From Pseudoprimorskyibacter sp. (GTDB taxonomy: Bacteria; Pseudomonadota; Alphaproteobacteria; Rhodobacterales; Rhodobacteraceae), in NCBI GenBank assembly GCA_029251265.1, contig JAQXDR010000017.1, forward strand, positions 1-46,594: a stretch of 46,594 nucleotides of DNA, written 5' to 3'. The position numbers were made by a program, and so were the translations under genes. Each line of letters begins with the position of its first letter. The stretch's first letter is position 1. Below the pieces are notes generated by a model. It saw only the letters and a program-made list of their open reading frames with translations. It was not told where the DNA came from and did not search any database. Shown piece after piece: positions 35,221-42,459 of the stretch.

Positions 35221-36318
35221 ATGGACCCAAACAGCCAGAAATCACCCTCGTTGCCCAGTGGCACGTTTGATAATGCTCAGAACACCCAGAGAGATCCTGC
35301 CAAAAGCGATCCAATCGCCCTGCCCACCCATGTGGCGGGCTCTGGTACTCTTGATCGGCTGGTAGACACTGCGCGTGACTATGCAAAAGCCGCGACCGCC
35401 CAGAACACCAACAAAGCCTACGCAGCCGACTGGACGCACTTTGCCCGATGGTGCCGGTTAACGGGACTGGACCCCCTGCCCCTGTCACCAGAAATGATCG
35501 GCTTGTACCTGACCGATCTGGTGGCGCCGACAGGCCCGTCCTGTGCACTTTGCGTCAGCACGATCGAGCGCCGCCTGGCCGGGCTGGTCTGGAATTATGC
35601 GCAGCGCGGGTTTTCACTTGATCGCAAGAACCGGCACATCGCTGCCGTGCTGGCTGGTATCCGGCGCAAACATGCGCGACCGCCCCTCCAGAAGGAGGCG
35701 ATCCTGCCCGAGGACATCCTTGCGATGGTCGCCACCCTTGGGTTTGATCTGCGCGGGCTGCGGGATCGGGCCATCCTGCTTCTGGGATATGCCGGTGGGT
35801 TGCGCCGGTCCGAAATCGTCAGTCTGGATGCGGGCAAGGATGACACCTCCGACAGCGGCGGCTGGATCAGTGTCTTCGACGAAGGCGCGCTCTTGACGCT
35901 AAACGCCAAAACCGGCTGGCGCGAGGTCGAGATCGGCCGCGGATCCTCGGAACAAACCTGCCCGGTCCACGCGTTGGAGCAATGGCTGTATTTTGCCAAG
36001 ATACGCTTTGGCCCGGTCTTTGTCCGCACATCGCGGGATGGAACGCGTGCGCTGGACGCGCGTCTGTCGGACAAACATGTCGCGCGTCTTATCAAGACCA
36101 CCGTGTCGAACGCTGCCATCCGTGCCGATCTGCCGGAAAAAGACCGCCTTGCCCTGTTTTCAGGTCACAGCTTGCGGGCGGGTCTGGCCAGTTCTGCCGA
36201 CGTCGATGAACGCTACGTCCAGAAACACCTCGGGCATGCCTCGGCCGAAATGACCCGCCGCTACCAGCGCCGCCGCGACCGGTTCCGCGTGAACCTGACC
36301 AAAGCCGCGGGACTCTAG
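35221..36318 (+). CDS. Tyrosine recombinase (site-specific integrase/resolvase)
   Basis: The 365-residue protein has an N-terminal SAM-like core-binding domain (about 45-150) and a catalytic domain with all expected residues: Arg195 in GGLRRSEI, Lys230 in LNAKTG, His316 and Arg319 in SGHSLRAG, His339 in HLGHAS, and nucleophile Tyr348 in MTRRYQ. The ATG at 35221 follows GGGGG; an ATG five codons earlier is less well placed. The size and compact form suit plasmid multimer resolution or integration. No phage genes or attachment repeats were seen nearby apart from the 13-7-13 inverted repeat upstream. Confidence 0.92.
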   Translation: MDPNSQKSPSLPSGTFDNAQNTQRDPAKSDPIALPTHVAGSGTLDRLVDTARDYAKAATAQNTNKAYAADWTHFARWCRLTGLDPLPLSPEMIGLYLTDLVAPTGPSCALCVSTIERRLAGLVWNYAQRGFSLDRKNRHIAAVLAGIRRKHARPPLQKEAILPEDILAMVATLGFDLRGLRDRAILLLGYAGGLRRSEIVSLDAGKDDTSDSGGWISVFDEGALLTLNAKTGWREVEIGRGSSEQTCPVHALEQWLYFAKIRFGPVFVRTSRDGTRALDARLSDKHVARLIKTTVSNAAIRADLPEKDRLALFSGHSLRAGLASSADVDERYVQKHLGHASAEMTRRYQRRRDRFRVNLTKAAGL

Positions 36319-36341
36319 ACACGACTGACCTTTTTGGCTCC

Positions 36342-37466
36342 CTAGGGGACTGTGCGGGTCCCGGCATAGGTGATCCGCCGCAACACCCATTCAAAGGGAC
36401 CCAGCCTGAACCAGTGTCGCCATATACTCAGCATCACGATCAGCAAGAGCGTCACACAAACCGCAATGGCGGTGGCTGTTGTGCGGCTCAGGTCCTCCCA
36501 AAGTCCCAGACCGTACCCTGAAAAGATACTCGACAAGAGGATCGATTGGCCAAGATAGATGCTCAGGCTGGATCCACCAGCGCTCAACGCGCGCGCCACA
36601 ACAGGTCCGGGTGGGCGCGACAGGGCCGCGATCAGACCGAGATATCCCAAGGTTGTGATCGGGGCGACAATGACGACCACCGCAACACCCCCCGCCACGG
36701 GCCCCCATTGCCACATCCCCGCGCCTATCAGGCTCAACACGACCCCCGGCACCAGACACACACGCCGCGCGCGTGCCCAAAGCGGATGGTCCGCGGCGTC
36801 AATCATTCCGGATTTGACAGAGGCCAGTCCCAGACAAAACCAACCAAGCGCCGAGATACCCTGAATGGCCAGAAACAGCGGCACCGTAAAAGCAAATCCG
36901 ACACTTCTGAAAATCACGGCCTCCCCGAACCCGCCTGTGTCAAAGGCCGCGCGCTCATACTCCAGGATCTCGGCAGAGGTTTCTAAGGGCGCAAACAACA
37001 AAGGCAGACCAACGGCAAGCTGAAGGACAAGCAATCCCGCCCCAAGCCTTACCAGAGTGCGCACGCCGGCATTGCGCAAACAATACAGGACCGAACCGGT
37101 GATGGCATAGATGACCAGAATGTCTCCCGGAAAGAAAAGACACCCATGTGCGATCCCCAGACCCAAAAGCCCGATCATCCGGTTGCGGTAAATCTGGCCG
37201 AATGGCAGATCCCGGCGTTCAGCCGCACGCATCAAAAACCCAAGACCCACCCCAAACATAAAGGAAAACAGACCATAGGTCTTTAACAGCGCCAGACCAT
37301 TGACCAGCCACAGGGTCACCACATCACCGACCGTCTCTCCGACGGGCGCGACAAAGCCCTGCACTGTCGAGAACGCAATGAACTGAACGTTGACGATCAC
37401 AATCCCGAACAGTGCCACCAGCCGCAGATAGTCAGGCATAAGCGCACGGTCGCTTGAAATCATCAC
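36342..37466 (-). CDS. DUF418 family inner-membrane protein
   Basis: The 374-residue protein has about eight to ten hydrophobic segments and the DUF418 layout: RLVALFGIVIVNVQFI at the start, FSFMFGVGLGFLMRAAERR, RNRMIGLLGLGIAHGCLFFPGDILVIYAITG in the middle, and a C-terminal SLSIYLGQSILLSSIFSGYGLGLW ending with the marker GPFEWVLRRITY. DUF418 proteins are related to acyltransferase-like membrane proteins (YeiB type); activity unknown. GAGGGTGTG stands before the ATG. It diverges from the M81 gene and converges with the recombinase gene, 23 bases apart. Confidence 0.88.
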   Translation of the reverse strand: MMISSDRALMPDYLRLVALFGIVIVNVQFIAFSTVQGFVAPVGETVGDVVTLWLVNGLALLKTYGLFSFMFGVGLGFLMRAAERRDLPFGQIYRNRMIGLLGLGIAHGCLFFPGDILVIYAITGSVLYCLRNAGVRTLVRLGAGLLVLQLAVGLPLLFAPLETSAEILEYERAAFDTGGFGEAVIFRSVGFAFTVPLFLAIQGISALGWFCLGLASVKSGMIDAADHPLWARARRVCLVPGVVLSLIGAGMWQWGPVAGGVAVVVIVAPITTLGYLGLIAALSRPPGPVVARALSAGGSSLSIYLGQSILLSSIFSGYGLGLWEDLSRTTATAIAVCVTLLLIVMLSIWRHWFRLGPFEWVLRRITYAGTRTVP

Positions 37467-37548
37467 ATCACACCCTCTTCAGCACTCACACCGCCTATAC
37501 CAAGGCATCGTTGGCAATGCTACCTGATGCCCCAAACAGCACGCTCCG

Positions 37549-37599
37549 TTTTGGTCACCCGATTTGCCCTTGGACGTCGGGGGGCAAATCGGGCCAAAA
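37549..37599. repeat. Long perfect inverted repeat between DUF418 and M81 genes
   Basis: CCCGATTTGCCC (37558-37569) and its exact complement (37582-37593) form a 12-base stem with a 12-base loop. The stem extends outward by TTTTGG (37549-37554) pairing with CCAAAA (37594-37599) across a 3-base bulge. It lies 38 bases before the M81 start codon. It could be an operator or a 5' leader hairpin controlling the M81 gene. Confidence 0.6.
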
Positions 37600-37636
37600 G
37601 GGTTCTGGATCATCTTGGCAAAGAGGGGTGTGTCGC

Positions 37637-39082
37637 GTGACAGAAAGGGATCGTTTCAGAATTGCCGTTGGGGGGCTTCATATCGAATGTTCAACGTTCA
37701 ACCCGTTGCGGACCCGGGATGAAGACTTTGATCTTTTGACAGGCGAGAGCCTGCTCGAAAGCCCTCATTTCCGCGCTCTCAAAACCTATGATGCAGATTT
37801 CCTCCCGACGCTCTATGCACATGCCTTACCCGGAGCCCCCATCGCATTTGATACGTATCGCAGACTAAAACAGGCGCTGCTTGACAGTCTTTGTCAGGCG
37901 GCCCCGGTCGATGGCGTTTATTTGATGATGCACGGGGCGGCCTATGTCGATGGCCTTGAAGACGCCGAGGGCGATCTTTTGAGCGCGGTCCGAGCCACCG
38001 TCGGGGACACAGTTCCCATCAGTGTCAGCTACGATCTGCATGGAAATCTTTCCGACCGCGTCATGACATCTATCGACATGTTCGCGGCCTATCGCACGGC
38101 CCCTCATATCGATGTGCATGATACCCATTGCCGGGCTTTGAACCAGCTATTTCAATGTCTCACGACAGGGCAACGGCCCTTTCTCTGCTGGTGCCCGATA
38201 CCTGTGGTGTTGTCGGGTGAAAAAACATCCACCGAGGATCCGCCAGCGCAGCACCTGTATGAAAAACTCGCCGCGATTGATGAGACTGCGGGCATTTGGG
38301 ACGCCTCCCTGCTGGTGGGCTACGTTTGGGTTGATGAGCCCCGGATAACCGCGGCATCGGTTGTGGTCGGCACGGACAAAGCCGCCATGCAGGACGCCGC
38401 TCTTGATCTGACACAGGCCTATTGGAACGCACGACGGTCTTTTGTGTTCGGATCACCCTCTGGCTCGATCGAAGAATGCATCGCAAAGGCCCTCAAACCG
38501 GGACCCTGCCCTTTTGTCCTTGCGGATTCCGGGGACAATCCGACCGGTGGCGGCGTCGGGGATCGTGTGGATGTTCTTCGGGCTGTGCTCGCATCAGACT
38601 GCGACAATACCCTGGTGGCAGGGATTGCCGATGCCCCGGCCACCAAAGCCGCGTTTGACGCAGGACAACACCAAACCGCGCGGTTTGTTATAGGCGGATC
38701 TTTGGATCCTGCGACGAGCATACCCATCGAGATAGACGCCGAAGTCCTGAGACTTGTTGAAGGGGCCGCGCCTCGGGACAGGCAAGCTGTCCTGCGCGCG
38801 GGAGGTGTCACATTCGTGGTCACCGAAAAACGTCGCCCGTTTCATTTTCTTGCAGATTTTCAGGCGCTCGGACTGGATCCCGCGCAAGTCAGGATCGTGG
38901 TGGTAAAATCTGGCTATCTGGTGCCCGAGATCAGAACCTTGGCCGCCCGCACCATGATGGCGTTATCTCCCGGTGTGGTTGACCAGGCGGTCGAACGGCA
39001 ACCACGGCAGCGATATCCCAAAGGCATCTTTCCGTTCGATGATCTAGCCGAATTCGCGCCAGCCGTCCGTTGGACGGATTGA
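37637..39082 (+). CDS. M81-family metallopeptidase (MlrC-like)
   Basis: The 481-residue protein matches the M81 family: VGGLHIECSTFNPL at the N-terminus, VDGVYLMMHGAAYVDGLEDAEGDLL, then SYDLHGNLSDRV (predicted zinc ligands), and a C-terminal MlrC domain beginning near FVLADSGDNPTGGG. MlrC cleaves linear microcystin products, and relatives act on other peptides or amides. No signal peptide is present. The frame opens far upstream, but the GTG at 37637 has GAGGGG before it and sits directly ahead of the conserved region. The substrate is unknown. Confidence 0.88.
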   Translation: MTERDRFRIAVGGLHIECSTFNPLRTRDEDFDLLTGESLLESPHFRALKTYDADFLPTLYAHALPGAPIAFDTYRRLKQALLDSLCQAAPVDGVYLMMHGAAYVDGLEDAEGDLLSAVRATVGDTVPISVSYDLHGNLSDRVMTSIDMFAAYRTAPHIDVHDTHCRALNQLFQCLTTGQRPFLCWCPIPVVLSGEKTSTEDPPAQHLYEKLAAIDETAGIWDASLLVGYVWVDEPRITAASVVVGTDKAAMQDAALDLTQAYWNARRSFVFGSPSGSIEECIAKALKPGPCPFVLADSGDNPTGGGVGDRVDVLRAVLASDCDNTLVAGIADAPATKAAFDAGQHQTARFVIGGSLDPATSIPIEIDAEVLRLVEGAAPRDRQAVLRAGGVTFVVTEKRRPFHFLADFQALGLDPAQVRIVVVKSGYLVPEIRTLAARTMMALSPGVVDQAVERQPRQRYPKGIFPFDDLAEFAPAVRWTD

Positions 39083-39133
39083 CACACCGCACAACGCGGC
39101 GGGCAAGCCCCCCTGAGCCTGCCAGAGACCAGT

Positions 39134-39172
39134 GGGCCGGACATCGCCAGCGGTGTCAGCGATGTCGGGCCC
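39134..39172. terminator. Hairpin between convergent M81 and wecB genes
   Basis: GGGCCGGACATCGC (39134-39147) pairs with GCGATGTCGGGCCC (39159-39172), 13 of 14 matches with an 11-base loop. The right arm lies in the last codons of wecB. A stem this strong between convergent genes suggests a bidirectional terminator, although there is no T-run. Confidence 0.5.
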
Positions 39173-40289
39173 AGTCGCGCAGCACCTCGATGATCTGTTG
39201 TGACGCGGTCCCGTCTCCGTATGGATTGGTGGCAAGGGTCATGGCGGACCGGGCCACAGAATTGTCCAGCAGGCGGATGACTTCGGCCTCGATCCGCGGG
39301 GCATCGGTGCCAACCAGTCGCACGGTGCCCGCCAGCAGGGCCTCGGGGCGTTCGGTGGTGTCGCGCATAACCAGCACAGGCACCCCGAGCGAGGGCGCCT
39401 CTTCCTGAATGCCGCCACTGTCGGTCAGGATCAGATCTGCCTGTTTCATCAGGTAGACAAAAGACAGGTAAGACTGCGGCTCGATCAGGGAGACATGCGG
39501 ATGCCCCCCCAAGGCGGCTTCGACCGCGATGCGCACCCGGGGATTGGGATGCAAGGCATAGACCAGATGCACGTCCGGCCGGTCCGCAAGCGTCCGCAGG
39601 GCCGCGCAGATCTGGTCAAAGCCGTGACCAAAGCTTTCACGCCGGTGGCCGGTGACCAAAATGATCCGGCATTGGGTTGGCAATTTAAAATGCGCCTGCA
39701 TCTGTGCTGCAAGCTGCGGATCGGTGTCAAACCGGCCCGCTATATCCTGTAGCGCATCTATCACCGTGTTGCCGGTCACATGGATCCAGTCCGCGGGGAC
39801 CGCTTCATTGCGCAGGGCCTTGGCTGCTCCGTCTGTGGGCGCGAAATGCAGCCGGGCGATGCCCGCTGTCAGACGACGGTTCACTTCCTCGGGCCAGGGG
39901 GCATAGATATCCCCCGTCCGCAATCCGGCCTCCACATGACCAACAGGAATTTTGGCGTAATAGCACGCCAGTGCCGAGGCCAGCGTGGTGGTCGTATCCC
40001 CATGCACCAGCACCAGATCCGGTCGGGCCTGCACCAGCACCGGCGCCAGTCCCTGCAACACCGCTGTGGTCACCTGAGCAAGGTCCTGTCCCGGCACCAT
40101 AAGGTCAAGATCATACTCTGGCACAATCTGGAACAACGACAGGACCTGATCCAGCATCTGCCGATGCTGCCCGGTAACACAGACCTGCGACTCCATCCCC
40201 GGTTCCTGCGCAAGAGCCTGAACCAAAGGCGCCATCTTGATCGCTTCCGGCCGCGTGCCAAAGACACTTAAGACCCTTAATCCCGTCAT
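39156..40289 (-). CDS. wecB: UDP-N-acetylglucosamine 2-epimerase (non-hydrolysing)
   Basis: The 377-residue protein is a standard WecB: FGTRPEAIKMAPL (9-21), VTGQHRQMLDQVL, LVHGDTTTT, GHVEAGLRTGD with PEEVNRR, VTGHRRESFG, and LTDSGGIQEEAPSLG near the C-terminus. It converts UDP-GlcNAc to UDP-ManNAc for surface polysaccharide. No other sugar-nucleotide gene lies beside it in the window, so it may supplement a chromosomal pathway. It is on the minus strand, 110 bases downstream of the replication initiator gene. Confidence 0.95.
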   Translation of the reverse strand: MTGLRVLSVFGTRPEAIKMAPLVQALAQEPGMESQVCVTGQHRQMLDQVLSLFQIVPEYDLDLMVPGQDLAQVTTAVLQGLAPVLVQARPDLVLVHGDTTTTLASALACYYAKIPVGHVEAGLRTGDIYAPWPEEVNRRLTAGIARLHFAPTDGAAKALRNEAVPADWIHVTGNTVIDALQDIAGRFDTDPQLAAQMQAHFKLPTQCRIILVTGHRRESFGHGFDQICAALRTLADRPDVHLVYALHPNPRVRIAVEAALGGHPHVSLIEPQSYLSFVYLMKQADLILTDSGGIQEEAPSLGVPVLVMRDTTERPEALLAGTVRLVGTDAPRIEAEVIRLLDNSVARSAMTLATNPYGDGTASQQIIEVLRDWARHR

Positions 40290-40399
40290 GTGTTCATTGC
40301 CCCCAACGATCCCACTAGGTCAGAGCCCCCACCACAGGGCAACCCCAAACTGACACCCGCACCGTATGTAAGCGCGCCAAACGAGCGGGACGGGCCACA

Positions 40400-41785
40400 T
40401 TACACCCCCTCAAACGATTCCGGGAACAAATCACGCCAGAACCCCACGATGGCCTCTGCATTCAGTGCCGACATCCAGCCATGACGCTCAAAGTCGTCGC
40501 GCAGGTCCGCCGTCCCCAACCCGGCCAGAAACGTCCGGCGATCTGCGTCCCGCTGCGTAGGCGTGCGCGCGGCCACCAGTTTTTGCACCACGCCCAACCG
40601 CTGCGCCCGCGCACTGACCGGCGCCGCGGCAGGCGCCTCTGCCTCGCGCAACAGCGCTGCAAGATAGCGCGCCGGAGAGCGTACGCCCTCCTGCTCTGCC
40701 AACACCGCCAACTTGGCCTCGACCTCGGCCGCGCCATGTTGGGTCATCCATTGCCGCGCAAGCCGGTCGCTGACCCCCAGATCTTTCAACCGGCCATACA
40801 CCGGCTGACCACGCAGCCCCGCACCGTCGTCCAGCTCCAGGAACGCCAATTGCGGGTTGGGCGCAATCTTGAACCGCACCGCCACAACCTGCCGCCCTTC
40901 ACGCCGCACCTCCGGATGCAGCAGGATATTGGACGCCCGGTTGACTTCGGCCACGGCCGGTTTGATCACCTTGGCGTTCAGATGTTTGAACGTGTGATAA
41001 TAGGCGCTGTCCTGCACCCCCATCAAACGGCGAAACACATCCAGTGGCCACCATCCGGTGCTGCCCGTCCGGTGAAACCGGTAACAGTTTTCATACAGCG
41101 CCAGCGCATGTCCGCCCGTGAACCGCCGTTGTATATCCAGACTGATCAGCGCAAAAATCGCAGGGTCTGCCAGCTTGGCCGCCAGTTTGGGCGAATAGGC
41201 GTATTCGCAAACCCCTTCTTTCAGAGTGGCATAGCTGAGCAGCGCAGAGACCCCCCATTCCTGTTTGCCATCCTCGTCCAGCATGTCCCATTCGGCCACA
41301 GTTTCGGCCAGCCCCCGCAACGACGCTTTCAATGTCTCTATATCGTTTGAATTGTATCCCACCAGCAGGCACAGCGTGCGCGCATCAATGCGAAACGCGC
41401 TTTGCTGGGTCAGTTGATCATAGGCATTCAGCAACAAGACATTGGACAGCTTGCGTTGCAGCAATGTCAGCTTGCCCGAGATATGGATAGCCGCCACATG
41501 TTTCTTGACCGACGTGCGTCGCAGCGCGCCCGTCAGATGTACCGGCGGCTTGGCGCGTTTGATGGCGCGGTGGCCTGGCCTGTCTGACAGATCCTGCCCC
41601 ACTGCCTCTGCGGCCAAAGGATCCATATCCGCGCTCTCGGGCAACAGGGCTGCATCAGACACCTCGGCCTCTACAATAACCGCCGCCGTCGCTTTGCGCC
41701 TTGAGGCCGCAACCCCCCTACGGCCGGCGGTCTTTGCCCGGGCAGTCTGGGCCTGCCGCCCGGATTTCGTCACAGCCTTGGCCAT
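40400..41785 (-). CDS. Plasmid replication initiator, Rep_3 (RepB) family
   Basis: The 461-residue protein has a Lys/Arg/Ala-rich N-terminus, then a Rep_3-type winged-helix region (about 85-310): KKHVAAIHISGKLTLLQRKLSNVLLLNAYDQL, FRIDARTLCLLVGYNSNDIETLK and FTGGHALALYENCYRFHRTGSTGWWPLDVFRRLMG. The C-terminal part is helical and Arg-rich. The ATG at 41785 has GGAG just upstream; the frame opens 23 codons earlier. Such initiators bind iterons as monomers to start replication and bind an inverted operator as dimers to repress themselves. Both site types occur upstream (42072-42274). The divergent parAB pair completes a plasmid core like the RepB-type replicons of Rhodobacterales. Confidence 0.85.
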   Translation of the reverse strand: MAKAVTKSGRQAQTARAKTAGRRGVAASRRKATAAVIVEAEVSDAALLPESADMDPLAAEAVGQDLSDRPGHRAIKRAKPPVHLTGALRRTSVKKHVAAIHISGKLTLLQRKLSNVLLLNAYDQLTQQSAFRIDARTLCLLVGYNSNDIETLKASLRGLAETVAEWDMLDEDGKQEWGVSALLSYATLKEGVCEYAYSPKLAAKLADPAIFALISLDIQRRFTGGHALALYENCYRFHRTGSTGWWPLDVFRRLMGVQDSAYYHTFKHLNAKVIKPAVAEVNRASNILLHPEVRREGRQVVAVRFKIAPNPQLAFLELDDGAGLRGQPVYGRLKDLGVSDRLARQWMTQHGAAEVEAKLAVLAEQEGVRSPARYLAALLREAEAPAAAPVSARAQRLGVVQKLVAARTPTQRDADRRTFLAGLGTADLRDDFERHGWMSALNAEAIVGFWRDLFPESFEGV

Positions 41786-42071
41786 GGGATCTCCTGTGTT
41801 GATGCCCAGATACACCGTCTGACCATCTGCGCGACCGGTGCCACACCGGCGCACCTGACGATGCTGTGATGATCTGCGTCAGCTCTCTCTGGGTGTCTTG
41901 TGTCTGGCCATTGTGCCGTGATGTGATCGCCTGCCCACGCTTTTGGTGGATATGTTTTTGATCTCCACACGCCCCGATTCAGAGCCTTGCGAAGATTCTC
42001 AAAGAGATACCACAAAAGGCACCTACAGACAAATTTTCTTTGGGTGCCTTGAGGTCACCGCCGAAAACGCC

Positions 42072-42140
42072 CCGTAAACGGGTACCTTAATGGCTCATGG
42101 GATCAGGTACCACACTGCCCAAAGGTACCCGTTTACAGGA
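42072..42140. promoter_or_regulatory. Inverted pair of Rep-binding-like sites (probable rep operator)
   Basis: GTAAACGGGTACCTT (42074-42088) recurs as its exact complement at 42122-42136, a perfect 15-base inverted repeat. The longer forms (CCGTAAACGGGTACCTT from 42072, and CCTGTAAACGGGTACC reading back from 42139) share the iteron consensus. A central GGTACC at 42106-42111 sits between them. Inverted iteron copies near rep are typical autorepressor sites. Confidence 0.7.
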
Positions 42141-42161
42141 TCATTTTTTTACAAAGAGCGC

Positions 42162-42186
42162 CACCTGCAACAGGTGCGGTTTTTTT
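42162..42186 (+). terminator. Short terminator-like hairpin in the origin
   Basis: CACCTG (42162-42167), a CAA loop and CAGGTG (42171-42176) are followed two bases later by seven T residues (42180-42186). On the plus strand this resembles a Rho-independent terminator. It lies between the operator pair and the iterons, and could end a short control RNA. The stem is only six pairs. Confidence 0.4.
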
Positions 42187-42196
42187 CTGATCTTTC

Positions 42197-42274
42197 CCGA
42201 AAACATGTACCTTTTGTCCTGTATATTGGTGCTTTTGCTCCTGTATATAGGTACCAGTGGTCCTGTATATGGGT
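42197..42274 (+). repeat. Tandem iterons with 22-base period
   Basis: Three copies of CCTGTATATnGGT start at 42218, 42240 and 42262, exactly 22 bases (two helical turns) apart. A diverged fourth copy at 42197 (CCGAAAACATGTACC) fits the operator version at 14 of 17 positions and lies nearly in register. Iterons with whole-turn spacing are the usual initiator-binding array of Rep_3 plasmids. Confidence 0.85.
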
Positions 42275-42459
42275 TCCTAAGGCGGCTTTTCTATATAAAC
42301 ACCCATGGGTTCTCTGCTCTAAAGATTCTTAAAGTTCTTAAAAAGATTCAAATCAGGGCCACATAGCCCCTGATAGATGATCCTATTTTTTTGTTATGTT
42401 TTCTTTTTTGCGCACATTATGCAAAACTGTAAAAAACAGCAGTTACAACGCAGGCCCTT

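Larger units (their letters stand above)
41786..42459. other. Plasmid origin and control region (oriV)
   Basis: The 674 bases between rep (minus) and parA (plus) contain no supported gene. In order from rep: two imperfect DnaA-box-like sites on opposite strands (41945-41953 and 41961-41969), a hairpin AAGGCACC/GGTGCCTT (42016-42050), an inverted operator pair, a terminator-like hairpin, tandem iterons, and an AT-rich stretch with repeated ATTCTTAA-like words (about 42322-42352) that could be the melting site. The DnaA boxes are weak matches. Confidence 0.75.

Noticed and set aside
37454-37636. N-terminal extension of the M81 protein to an ATG overlapping the DUF418 start
   Set aside because: The extension runs through the strong palindrome, shows no family similarity, and a GTG with a good ribosome site stands just before the conserved region.
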